A stretch of 64,000 nucleotides of DNA from a virus, in the IMG/VR virus record IMGVR_UViG_3300037333_000013, positions 62,001-126,000 of that record. One strand, written 5' to 3'. Each line of letters opens with the position of its first letter. Within the stretch, counting starts at the first letter, position 1. The position numbers were made by a program, and so were the translations under genes. Shown piece by piece: positions 51,704 through 59,591 of the stretch. Below the pieces are notes generated by a model. That model was not told where the DNA came from and searched no databases. It was given only the letters and a program-made list of their open reading frames with translations.

Positions 51704-53412
51704 TCTTTCTTCGTTCTTTGTAGTGCCTCCATCACTACCATCTTAAACCGTCCATCTTCATCCGTTAGATGGTCTATAATCTTCTCTAACCCTATAATTC
51801 CATCTGTCGGCAATCCTCGTAATCTTAACCACTCTAGTGTGCCTGGAAGGCAGTTACCAGCACTCTTGCTTGTTTCCATCGTTACCAATGGACATGCTAA
51901 GTCAGAGACTCTCTCGAACTCTCTTTTTAGCATTGATACAGGTTTAGTATCTAACCATTTCAGGTGAGCTTCATTAGCATCACTAATAGCATAGGCAATG
52001 CGGTTAGAAGTTGAGTGGTATGTGAAGCCGTCATCGAACTCGATGACGAATCCATCATATATGTACGGTGTATTAACCCACTGGGCTTTGTGTATTTTTA
52101 GACCACCACGTACAAATGTACGTAATATCGCCGTTTCAACACCGTCAACTATAGTCTTCTCAGACTTTAACCATCCCAGTATTAATGAAGTTTCCTCAAA
52201 AATCCCTCTCTTTGATGGGTGCCTCCAGTCAGAGTCCTCTCTTAACCACCCTGGAACAAGGCATTTGTCATCATGTCTCATTCTTCTAGTCCAATAGACA
52301 GCATCATTGTAGTTACCACAAAAGTCTACAACTTTACCTTTACTGGCTTTTTGGATTGCCAGCTTATCTATTGACGCTTTGTGGTGGTCAAAGGTTCCAC
52401 GCCAATATCCCTCGCACCAAGATTGGCGATTGAGCAGGTCACCAAGCTTTAGGTTAAGCTCTTTAAGCTTAGGCATAAACTCTACCAGAGCTTGTCTTGC
52501 TCTTTGGTAGCTTGATGTCACTACGCCAGCTCTGTTAGCTAGCATAATGATTACAGCCTTTCTAGGGACTAGACTGTAGCCCATAGCATCAAGAGCAAGC
52601 TCATATGACACATTACGCCCTGTGATGCGTTTGAATGCATCAACCACTTTCCAGAGCATATTGTCTATCGCTTGTGGTGAAGCGAAGAACCCACGCTCCT
52701 TGAATAGAGTGTATTCAAAGAGAGGCTTTCCAGTATGTGGGCTGTTAGCACCACACCCTGAGTATGCCCTTCTCTGGATTTCAAACAGGGGGCTATACCC
52801 ATCAGCCATTGAAATGGCTTTGTGGAACCCAACAAACTCTCTGAGCTTTATGACTTTCATCCCTCGTTCAGAGTGTCTGCATTCAGTTCCATACTCGAAC
52901 CCAACACTACGGACGAACTCCGTTACCGTGTTGTGTTCGAAGTATGGGTATATATTCCCAATATCACCACCAGCTATTGACCAGAGCTTTCTTAACCCAT
53001 AGCTGGTATCACACTTGACAAGGTTGTCAAGTGTGATAGTTGGACGTTCGTCCAATGGGGATACCCATACGTCTCCCCACACTGGAGCTGGGTCGCTCCA
53101 GTTTTTTACTTCTTCCGAGTGCCTGCTCGGAAGAAATTCAGCTACGAATGCTCTCGCGTTCGTAGCTGAGGCAGTCTTAACTGCTTTTCTCTTTGCGTCA
53201 TAAGACGCAAAGAGAGTCTTGTTCTTTTTGGCACGTTTCCGTGCCAAATTGGCACGTCTTCGCAGACGTGCCTCCTTTAGTGCTGACTTAAAGTCAGCAC
53301 TAATTACCTCCTCTACTAGAGGAGCAGAAGCTCCTCTAGTAGAAAGTTTAGGAGAGCCTGTAGACTCTCCTAGGAATGTAGAATAAATATCTTTATTTGT
53401 AACTTGTCTCAT
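51691..53412 (-). CDS. Hairpin-rich gene for an unknown basic protein, 573 aa
   Basis: ATG 53412 (MRQVTNKDIYS) has GAAAGG before it; a GTG at 53460 in frame has none. Residues about 15-135 are low-complexity with a Lys/Arg-rich stretch (RLRRRANLARKRAKK); their DNA is a row of thirteen hairpins (53007-53372). The remaining 430 residues are globular, Trp-rich, with QSWCEGYWRGTFDHHKAS and SKSAGNCLPGTLEWLRLRGL, which I cannot assign. The gene looks more GC-rich than its surroundings and lacks their AT-rich codon habit, so it may be acquired. A long structured leader and an early-type promoter precede it. Confidence 0.7.
   Translation of the reverse strand: MRQVTNKDIYSTFLGESTGSPKLSTRGASAPLVEEVISADFKSALKEARLRRRANLARKRAKKNKTLFASYDAKRKAVKTASATNARAFVAEFLPSRHSEEVKNWSDPAPVWGDVWVSPLDERPTITLDNLVKCDTSYGLRKLWSIAGGDIGNIYPYFEHNTVTEFVRSVGFEYGTECRHSERGMKVIKLREFVGFHKAISMADGYSPLFEIQRRAYSGCGANSPHTGKPLFEYTLFKERGFFASPQAIDNMLWKVVDAFKRITGRNVSYELALDAMGYSLVPRKAVIIMLANRAGVVTSSYQRARQALVEFMPKLKELNLKLGDLLNRQSWCEGYWRGTFDHHKASIDKLAIQKASKGKVVDFCGNYNDAVYWTRRMRHDDKCLVPGWLREDSDWRHPSKRGIFEETSLILGWLKSEKTIVDGVETAILRTFVRGGLKIHKAQWVNTPYIYDGFVIEFDDGFTYHSTSNRIAYAISDANEAHLKWLDTKPVSMLKREFERVSDLACPLVTMETSKSAGNCLPGTLEWLRLRGLPTDGIIGLEKIIDHLTDEDGRFKMVVMEALQRTKKDLGM
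53007..53372. repeat. Array of thirteen distinct tandem hairpins inside a coding region
   Basis: Perfect or near-perfect inverted repeats follow one another: 53007-53038 (15 bp), 53040-53055 (7), 53055-53068 (5), 53081-53102 (8), 53110-53135 (10), 53138-53169 (11), 53171-53184 (5), 53188-53215 (12), 53227-53248 (9), 53251-53272 (9), 53277-53303 (13), 53312-53343 (14), 53349-53372 (8). Centres are mostly 2-6 nt, several of 4 nt. Stem sequences differ, so they are not copies of one element. They lie within the 5' third of the 573-aa gene, in frame. Smaller ones recur downstream, at 52029-52048 (9 bp) and 52108-52123 (7 bp). Confidence 0.9.
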
Positions 53413-53746
53413 CCGAGACCTTTCACTATTTGACCTATACGAATACCGTGTAGCTTTCACATCACGTATCTATTAATCCATCAGTGCTTTGTATAGTGTT
53501 CTCTGTAACTCCTGCCAATGGCTCGGTAGTTACTTTCTACATCGATAGATGCTTACTAACTATAACAAAGTTTACTAATAGTAGACTTCGGTCTGGCGTT
53601 ACCCTGTTTACGTGTTCATAAACGTTCATCTTCAATCACCATAGAGCAGGTGTGCCTTGGGTCATCATATCCTGAGTTATGGGATACTCTCCAGAGAAGA
53701 TATAGAGTTTATACAATAGCAGTCGCTATCCATCACACTCTTGCAT
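53413..53746 (-). other. Long structured 5' leader of the hairpin-rich gene
   Basis: About 334 nt between the promoter and the start, with no credible small gene. It holds further stems: 53505-53533 (GTAACT...AGTTAC with inner GCC/GGC), 53583-53594 (AGAC/GTCT), 53606-53623 (GTTTA/TAAAC) and 53716-53729 (ATAGC/GCTAT). Other early-type leaders here are 50-115 nt. It may be a regulatory or noncoding RNA. Confidence 0.5.
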
Positions 53747-53758
53747 TAATAATATATA
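53747..53758 (-). promoter_or_regulatory. Early-type promoter motif
   Basis: The minus strand reads TATATATTATTA, right after the helicase terminator and a T9 run. Confidence 0.6.
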
Positions 53759-53773
53759 AAAAAAAATAATCGT

Positions 53774-53802
53774 ATACACAACCCAACGAGTGGGCTATGT
53801 AT
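53774..53802. terminator. Imperfect terminator after helicase gene
   Basis: A CCCA/TGGG core with outer ATACA/TGTAT pairs and two mismatches; a T9 run follows on the minus strand. Confidence 0.6.
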
Positions 53803-55004
53803 TAACGGTTGAAGAACGAGACAAATGGATTTTCGATTCCTACCTTTTCAGATAGTTTCTTGTTTCTCTCCTTTCTCTTTCTTTCTTTATCATTTATATT
53901 TCGTTCTTTCTTAATAAGATACCGGAGTTTCTTCTCCTCGTCATGTATCATTTTTAGAGCTTCCCTTTCCTCCCTATTCGCATAACCAACGCCATCAAGC
54001 CACGTAAGTAATTTCTTACTGTACTTGTACCCACTGTATGATGTTAAGTCATACGGGATTTCGAAGTCTTGTAACTTCAAGTCCGATATATTAATTCCTC
54101 TATATCTTTCGATTATAAACTCATCCATCTCTACTGTGAAGTGCTTTTTCTCTTTTCTACCTCTTTCGTGTAGGAAGTACCACCCCTTATCAGAGTATTG
54201 TGGTCTACCACATCTTCCAATTTTTTGTTCAATTATCTCCCACTCATCCCATTCGTTGTATTCAATAAGAACAACTTCGGCAGGAAAGTTTACCCCTTGG
54301 GCTAACACATTTGTCGAAATCATTATTTTGATTTCACCTCTTTTGAAAGCTAACTGTAACTCTAACCTTTCAGACGTTGGTGTGTCTGCCGATATAGTTG
54401 CGATATCTTCGAAGTCAATGCCTAGTAGGTTTGCATAGTACCGTCTGTGACCATCATCTGGTACATATTTACTAAATATTAGAGTTGATTTCGTCTTAGC
54501 CAACTCTTTAATCTCCTCTAAGTTTTCAAGCTGAATCTTTTTAACCTCTTTGAAAGGTTTTAATTCAATAACCTCTATATTCAGTAACTCTTTCAGCTCA
54601 TCACTTAGTGAATCTGTCGCTGTGAGCAACACAACCTCAACTCCTAAGTTCTTTGCTTTTATGATGTTATTGAGTAACATCAAACCTCTATCTTCATCAT
54701 TGATGAAGTGGCATTCATCAATGATTACTGTTTCGTATGTGTCTATTGCGTTTGGGATACTCTCATAGACACATACTTGAGAGCCTCCTTTCCCATCTTT
54801 TGAGAGGTTTATATTCACCTCTCCGGTATTGCATATGGTGAATTTATTGTAATCCACCATTATCTCGTACGCTAGCTGTCTGGTTGGGACTGCTATTAAG
54901 GTCTTTCCTTTACTCTCTTTAATAGCGGTATATGTCTTACCGCTACCTGTCCCCCCTACAAGCATTTTTGTTTTGCTATTATTCGTTAATTTATTTAATT
55001 TCAT
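53802..55004 (-). CDS. Superfamily 2 DExH helicase, 400 aa
   Basis: Walker A GGTGSGKT (17-24), motif II DECH (96-99), motif III LTAT (127-130), TLIFSK in the second domain and motif VI QKIGRCGRP (about 262-270). The arrangement resembles small SUV3/Ski2-like helicases. The C-terminus (350-390) is a basic coiled coil (RNINDKERKRKERNKK) that may bind nucleic acid. ATP-driven unwinding or remodelling of RNA or DNA is expected; the substrate is unknown. It has a promoter identical in 38 bp to that at 13178. Confidence 0.85.
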   Translation of the reverse strand: MKLNKLTNNSKTKMLVGGTGSGKTYTAIKESKGKTLIAVPTRQLAYEIMVDYNKFTICNTGEVNINLSKDGKGGSQVCVYESIPNAIDTYETVIIDECHFINDEDRGLMLLNNIIKAKNLGVEVVLLTATDSLSDELKELLNIEVIELKPFKEVKKIQLENLEEIKELAKTKSTLIFSKYVPDDGHRRYYANLLGIDFEDIATISADTPTSERLELQLAFKRGEIKIMISTNVLAQGVNFPAEVVLIEYNEWDEWEIIEQKIGRCGRPQYSDKGWYFLHERGRKEKKHFTVEMDEFIIERYRGINISDLKLQDFEIPYDLTSYSGYKYSKKLLTWLDGVGYANREEREALKMIHDEEKKLRYLIKKERNINDKERKRKERNKKLSEKVGIENPFVSFFNR

Positions 55005-55098
55005 TTGTTATCCTTTTAGGTTTACTTTATATTCTGCATTACCAGATACACGACTATGACTCTTTTAACTTAACACCGCGTGACAAAGTGTTAACAGT

Positions 55099-55136
55099 AA
55101 TTCAATTACACCATAATAATATATAGGTAAAAAAAA
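55099..55136. repeat. 38-bp identical repeat, copy 2 (promoter cassette)
   Basis: Identical to 13178-13215, covering promoter motif, leader start and A-tract. Confidence 0.8.
55114..55125 (-). promoter_or_regulatory. Early-type promoter motif of the helicase
   Basis: TATATATTATTA on the minus strand, 109 bp before ATG 55004, directly after a T9 tract and terminator. Confidence 0.65.
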
Positions 55137-55143
55137 AGGTATG

Positions 55144-55166
55144 CACAGTAGGATTATCCTACTGTG
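55144..55166. terminator. Terminator hairpin
   Basis: A 10-bp perfect stem with a 3-nt loop and T9 on the minus strand. It overlaps the last codons of the 36-aa gene. Confidence 0.75.
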
Positions 55167-55269
55167 TATTATGTTTGGATAAGATGAAAGTCATAAATCG
55201 TTTTCTGAACCTTCCAATAACAAGATAATTTCCTGGTAAAGTCATTCTCTTATTTAATTTAGCTTTCAT
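55159..55269 (-). CDS. Very small basic protein, 36 aa
   Basis: The ATG overlaps the upstream stop as TAATG, with ATAGGAGG in front. The product is strongly basic (KAKLNKRM, GRFRKRFM) and may bind nucleic acid or be a membrane-active peptide. Its stop codon lies within the terminator stem, which is odd. Confidence 0.5.
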   Translation of the reverse strand: MKAKLNKRMTLPGNYLVIGRFRKRFMTFILSKHNTQ

Positions 55270-55949
55270 TAGCAATTCCTCCTATCATCTTCTGCGTCGT
55301 CGAAGTATCCAAAGTCATCCATAACCATACACGGCATAGTTAAACCGCGACCAGCGAGTGAATGTGGTCTCGCACTTATAAGTTGTAGAACATCAAACCA
55401 TAACTTATCGTTATATAGTAACGTATCACACGTATCTCTTTCATCTTCAGCTTTAATCTCCAAGTGTTCGTGATTTATGAGCTTATTGAGAAATTTGTTC
55501 AGTACCAATATACTTTCATTACTTGTTGTGTTGAAATTTAAACTACCAACCTTACCAGTAGATAAATCCAATACATATAAAGTAACAAACAAACTAAAGT
55601 TTCCGAAGATTAGTTGTTGTTTGTTCAGATTTAAGTAATATTGTTCTATGCAAAGCCAAGATTTTCGAGATATTTCTATTCCACCTGTTATAACAAGTGT
55701 TTCAAAACTTAATGGTGTGCGATGGTTTAATTCCAAGAACTTACGAACTTCAATGTTGTTTAATGGTTTTATCTTGATGTTATTCAGTTTCTTCATTATA
55801 GTTGTGATTTTATCATCTGTTGTTATTTTTGAACTTTTATCTGGACTTACCTCAAGTCCAGATAAACTGTATGTGTAATTATGTAAATCTTGTGAATTTT
55901 TAAACTCTTTCATTATTTTCTCCATATAAGTGTATTTGTTAGGGTTCAT
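55269..55949 (-). CDS. Hypothetical protein, 226 aa
   Basis: GGTGGGAT precedes the ATG, which overlaps the stop of the upstream gene. An Asn/Leu/Ser-rich alpha/beta protein with an acidic end (DDFGYFDDAEDDRR). No family recognised. Third gene of the unit that starts at 56864. Confidence 0.6.
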   Translation of the reverse strand: MNPNKYTYMEKIMKEFKNSQDLHNYTYSLSGLEVSPDKSSKITTDDKITTIMKKLNNIKIKPLNNIEVRKFLELNHRTPLSFETLVITGGIEISRKSWLCIEQYYLNLNKQQLIFGNFSLFVTLYVLDLSTGKVGSLNFNTTSNESILVLNKFLNKLINHEHLEIKAEDERDTCDTLLYNDKLWFDVLQLISARPHSLAGRGLTMPCMVMDDFGYFDDAEDDRRNC

Positions 55950-56251
55950 TTACAATCCCACCAGAATACTTCCAAATAGTAATGTAATGAACATCCTTTT
56001 TGTCTTTCTGATTGTCGATAAACATCATCGTTTCTAAATTTGTCACCGAGTCTTCTGGCAGCATCATCTCTAAATGTTTCGTCGTAGATAGATGGACAAT
56101 TCTCAACCTTCTCAAATCTAATGACTCCACTGTCATCTAGATAGAGTTTCTCTGGTACCCCATCTAACTCTTTTAAGAACTCTGGATATAATTCAAATTC
56201 CTCTATAAAATCTTTTATAACGCTATCTCTTACATCATTTGATACAAACAT
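55946..56251 (-). CDS. Hypothetical protein, 101 aa
   Basis: ATG 56251 (MFVSNDVRDS) follows AAAGGAATTG; a TTG six bases earlier is less likely. An acidic and Arg-rich protein with RRLGDKFRNDDVYRQSERQK. It overlaps the genes on both sides. Function unknown. Confidence 0.6.
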   Translation of the reverse strand: MFVSNDVRDSVIKDFIEEFELYPEFLKELDGVPEKLYLDDSGVIRFEKVENCPSIYDETFRDDAARRLGDKFRNDDVYRQSERQKGCSLHYYLEVFWWDCK

Positions 56252-56864
56252 TTTCAATTCCTTTTACTCTAATTTTTCTAGCTAATTTGACATCGCTCGT
56301 TGTGTCAACCTCTACGAAGTAACGATAATGGTAACTCTCAAGGATACTCTTATCTTTCTTACCAAGCTCATATGATTTACCATTACCATCTTTACCATTA
56401 AAGCCTATCATATATTCAATGGGACACACAGTATCGCCATACATAAATTGTATTGCGTTGTATCTGAGTTCCTTTTCACTACGTGTTAATTTAATTATAT
56501 ATAATTCAAAACTATGTCTTATGCCTTGTTTTCCGATCACGTACTTTGTATTAATTATGTTTGAGCGGTAGATCGCATACCACATATCATCATATGTTTT
56601 ACGTTGTGTTGGTGCGACTTTGTTAAAAATTATATAATTTAAAACAAAATGTCTGTTTGGTCCTCTGTATTTTTCAATGTGTTTGTATTGTTTTTTTACA
56701 TCGTTTAAGTTATTTAAGAATGTTGAAACATGCGAATACCCACCACATATTTCAAAGTCAAACTCTTTAAGTTCCTTATCTTCAACGTGTTTATATCCAA
56801 AAGCCATTACGTGCTCAACCTCTTTTAGTGCATCTCTATATGCCTTTATCGTTCCTTTTCTCAT
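56235..56864 (-). CDS. Hypothetical protein, 209 aa
   Basis: TAAAGGAAAAC precedes the ATG. A Lys/Tyr-rich alpha/beta protein with MIGFNGKDGNGKSYELGKKD, reminiscent of a glycine-rich loop but not a P-loop. First gene of its unit behind the motif at 56933. No family recognised. Confidence 0.6.
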   Translation of the reverse strand: MRKGTIKAYRDALKEVEHVMAFGYKHVEDKELKEFDFEICGGYSHVSTFLNNLNDVKKQYKHIEKYRGPNRHFVLNYIIFNKVAPTQRKTYDDMWYAIYRSNIINTKYVIGKQGIRHSFELYIIKLTRSEKELRYNAIQFMYGDTVCPIEYMIGFNGKDGNGKSYELGKKDKSILESYHYRYFVEVDTTSDVKLARKIRVKGIENVCIK

Positions 56865-56932
56865 TTATTGTTTTCCTTTATTGCTTATATTCTTCATTAA
56901 CCTTTTGATAAGGCACAGTACTAACACCGTAG

Positions 56933-56942
56933 TAATGATATA
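56933..56942 (-). promoter_or_regulatory. Early-type promoter motif (one change)
   Basis: The minus strand reads TATATCATTAC; it follows a terminator palindrome and lies 69 bp before ATG 56864. Confidence 0.5.
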
Positions 56943-56949
56943 CAAACAA

Positions 56950-56977
56950 TTATTAGCTAGGAAATCCTAGCTAATAA
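56950..56977. terminator. Terminator palindrome after dUTPase gene
   Basis: A 13-bp perfect stem with a 2-nt loop. It includes the last codons of the gene ending at 56967 and is followed by TTGTTTG on the minus strand. Confidence 0.7.
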
Positions 56978-57557
56978 CATCTTTGTAGATTTCCTCTAGT
57001 GCGTTATAGATACTATCAATATCTTTGTGAACTTCTATAGCTGCTGCAATGTAGGTATTATCTTCTACACCACCCCACATCTTAATGTATTCTCCGTCAG
57101 CATACCCATAGTTCTTTCTGAGTTTGTTTAAAGCATACTTTCCATAATAGATTCTTAACAGTGTATTGGTATCTAGTTTATACATATCACATAGCAATTC
57201 TATAACAGTAAGTCTAGTATTGATGCGTCTATCAAAGATTAAGAGTGCTAAGAGTTCGTCTAATTCTTTTGTTGTAATCACACATTCACCACTACACGGA
57301 TTCACGAGTTCCGAAGATAGAACGAAGTGCAACAAGTCAACAATCTCAATATGCACATTTTCAATATCGTCTTTTCCATCTTTCCAATGCTTATAGTTTG
57401 TAGACTCGATGAGTTCACCTACTTCAGCTTGTATACATAATTCAAAGTTTATCTTCTTGCCTGTTCTTTTGCAGATTCCGTGTTTATACTCATTACATAG
57501 CTCTGTATTTAACTCGTCTTGTAATCTAAGTAACTGCTCTTTCTTCTCTAATAACAT
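56967..57557 (-). CDS. dut: Dimeric dUTPase (all-alpha, MazG-like), 196 aa
   Basis: Cleaves dUTP to dUMP, keeping uracil out of DNA. ATG 57557 is chosen because AAAGGATAC precedes it. ELCIQAEVGELIES gives the ExxE metal site, YKHWKDGKDDIEN the YKWWK-type loop, and VHIEIVDLLHFVLS the second ExxxD site. KYALNKLRKNYGYADGEYIKMWGG and EDN near the end complete the family pattern. Located next to the RecJ-like gene and in range of nrdAB, it belongs with nucleotide supply. Confidence 0.85.
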   Translation of the reverse strand: MLLEKKEQLLRLQDELNTELCNEYKHGICKRTGKKINFELCIQAEVGELIESTNYKHWKDGKDDIENVHIEIVDLLHFVLSSELVNPCSGECVITTKELDELLALLIFDRRINTRLTVIELLCDMYKLDTNTLLRIYYGKYALNKLRKNYGYADGEYIKMWGGVEDNTYIAAAIEVHKDIDSIYNALEEIYKDVIS

Positions 57558-57581
57558 TTGTATCCTTTGTATTTTTTCATA

Positions 57582-57590
57582 TAATGTCAA
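57582..57590 (-). promoter_or_regulatory. Candidate promoter motif TTGACATTA
   Basis: The minus strand reads TTGACATTA 24 bp before the dUTPase start at 57557. Confidence 0.4.
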
Positions 57591-57606
57591 TATTAATAAT
57601 AAATTA

Positions 57607-59037
57607 CTATTGTCTAATAGAGTTTGCAATGATAACGATGTCTTTATCTATCTCTAGTGTTCCTGTAACGATGATTGGTAACGACTCGTCGATTTCATTC
57701 TTCTTAAAGTATAATACAGTGAACTCTTGTTTTCCGTCTGTAACGGCAACCTTTGTCATAGAGGGGTAGTAGTGTACCTTCATTACTTCTAGGTCTTGTA
57801 TCTCATAAGTTGGGTATGGATTACTATTTCCGAATGGTCGGTTCTCTTCAATCCATGCAACCTCTTCCATTATATCACAAGCATCTATCTTACTGCTCTC
57901 CACAGAGTCACTATACTCTATATTATGCTCTTCTAAGTACTTGCTAAAAAGAGTGATAAAGTTATCGATTGCGTCATTTGTATATTTGATACTGACACCA
58001 TTTGCCATATTATGTCCACCATAATGACCAATCGTACCCGGGGCATTGTCATTAATGTATTTGTAGATGTCTAAAAGTGGCAGTTGCTGTATTGCACGAG
58101 CAGAACCATTCAGATACCCATCTTTATTCTTTAATACGAATGTCGGCTTATTCAGGTCATTACCAATTCTACCGGCAACCAACCCTGCTAGAGAAGACAT
58201 TGCGTCCGATGGCATAACGATAATAGACATTGTATCCAATGACTTGTTAGCTCTTAGTTGTGGTTTGATGAAGTCAATCAGTTCCGTTGTCATCTTCTTA
58301 CGCTCTTTGTTCAGTAAGTCTAATTCACACATAGACTGTTTATGTCCTAACAAGGCTCTCACAGCGACTTCTGGTCTCCCCAATCTATGAGACGAATTAA
58401 TAAGTGGTCCTAGGTTAATAGAAATCCATCTATCGTGCACTCTCTTCTTTCTAGATACTTTTAGCATATGTTTAATAAAGATATCCTCTTTGAGTTCATC
58501 AACATAGTGGTGATACAACGGTACGTTCCTACCTGTCATAGGCATCTGGTCCACTAAGTTTGCTACCACGACGTACTGTGTCAATCTCTCAATATAGTCA
58601 TCACCTATCTTCTCTTCCAAGTATTCTCGTAATACACCGGCACCAGATAATCCTTTATCATAATTACATTTTGAGTAGTATGGATTATAAATCTCATCAC
58701 ACACTTCTTCTAACGCTTCTTCATCTGGAATAATATGATGGTCTGTTACAACAATATATACGTTCTTTCTTTGTTCTCGTAAGTATACGAGTGCATCAAC
58801 TGAGCTACTTCCATGGTCGGCAGTAAGGAAGATAAATGATTCATTGTTATCTGTCTTTTCTAATGTCATATCGATAGTGTGTTTAGACACACCACGAGGA
58901 TACTTATTGTTAAGTATAATATGTTCGAATGGTATACTACAATGTTTAAAACATTTAATTCCTATAACGGCAGAGAGTATTCCGTCTGCATCGTAATCCG
59001 TACTTAATATCACTTTCGTCGCTTTATTTAATGTCAT
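57607..59037 (-). CDS. DHH-family phosphoesterase, RecJ-like exonuclease, 476 aa
   Basis: ATG 59037 (MTLNKATKVI) follows AAAGGAG; the longer frame runs into a terminator. DHH motifs: DYDADG (14-19), TADHGSS (72-78) and VVTDHH (96-101), with GLSGAGVL after. The DHHA1 part has HYGGHNMANG (about 335-344). The length suits RecJ without its C-terminal extension. A 5'-3' single-strand DNA exonuclease in replication or recombination is the likely role; a nanoRNase is less likely by length. Confidence 0.85.
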   Translation of the reverse strand: MTLNKATKVILSTDYDADGILSAVIGIKCFKHCSIPFEHIILNNKYPRGVSKHTIDMTLEKTDNNESFIFLTADHGSSSVDALVYLREQRKNVYIVVTDHHIIPDEEALEEVCDEIYNPYYSKCNYDKGLSGAGVLREYLEEKIGDDYIERLTQYVVVANLVDQMPMTGRNVPLYHHYVDELKEDIFIKHMLKVSRKKRVHDRWISINLGPLINSSHRLGRPEVAVRALLGHKQSMCELDLLNKERKKMTTELIDFIKPQLRANKSLDTMSIIVMPSDAMSSLAGLVAGRIGNDLNKPTFVLKNKDGYLNGSARAIQQLPLLDIYKYINDNAPGTIGHYGGHNMANGVSIKYTNDAIDNFITLFSKYLEEHNIEYSDSVESSKIDACDIMEEVAWIEENRPFGNSNPYPTYEIQDLEVMKVHYYPSMTKVAVTDGKQEFTVLYFKKNEIDESLPIIVTGTLEIDKDIVIIANSIRQ

Positions 59038-59081
59038 AATGACTCCTTTATCATGAAACCTCCAAAGAAAGAAAAAGAGAG

Positions 59082-59113
59082 AGTATGTATGTGGGATATC
59101 CCACATACATACT
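59082..59113. terminator. Perfect 32-nt palindrome terminator
   Basis: A 16-bp perfect inverted repeat without spacer, covering the stop of the 159-aa gene; CTCTCTTTTTC follows on the minus strand. Confidence 0.8.
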
Positions 59114-59591
59114 AATTAAACGAATACTCATCATAGATTACAGATAATCCATTTATGAGTGTTTGGTACTCACTCTCTTCCAAGTCAGACTTCAGTACTT
59201 CCGTCATCTTATCTAAAACAACCAATTGTTCATTATCGTCATCCTCAACTTCATCGAGTATCTTAATTGTCTCATCAAGACCGAGTAGCTTTTTACAAAT
59301 GACTAAGTGACTGTTGTCGACATCTGTTCCGATGGTTAACGTATCATAGATATGCACAATAGACTTCACCATTGTATGTACAGAAATCTTTGTAAGAACA
59401 GAGTCTTTCTCAATCACTGTTTCCGTAAGTTTATCCATCAATAGTTTACCGACATCTAAGTTAGCTTCATACGCTTCTTCTACATTCATTCCGTCTTTAA
59501 TATCGTCTAGTACAGCATATACTGATTTTAGACCAATAACAGTTGCTAGCTCTGCGAATGCAACATAATCTTTACTCTTTAGTCTGTCCAT
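59112..59591 (-). CDS. Hypothetical acidic protein, 159 aa
   Basis: ATG 59591 (MDRLKSKDYV) has TGGAGATTA before it and is better than the frame to 59609. Acidic and helical (EVEDDDNEQLVV). Last gene of the unit from 61456, overlapping the previous one by 20 bp. Function unknown. Confidence 0.6.
   Translation of the reverse strand: MDRLKSKDYVAFAELATVIGLKSVYAVLDDIKDGMNVEEAYEANLDVGKLLMDKLTETVIEKDSVLTKISVHTMVKSIVHIYDTLTIGTDVDNSHLVICKKLLGLDETIKILDEVEDDDNEQLVVLDKMTEVLKSDLEESEYQTLINGLSVIYDEYSFN

Noticed and set aside
53007-53372. CRISPR array or dispersed repeat
   Set aside because: The stems are all different in sequence and there are no equal repeats and spacers.
50657-53412. Restriction-modification system formed by the methyltransferase and the hairpin gene
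   Set aside because: I see no nuclease motif (PD-ExK, HNH, GIY-YIG) in the 573-aa protein that I could defend.
53413-53746. Group I intron or tRNA in the structured leader
   Set aside because: No conserved intron core or cloverleaf could be traced by eye; I only claim stems.
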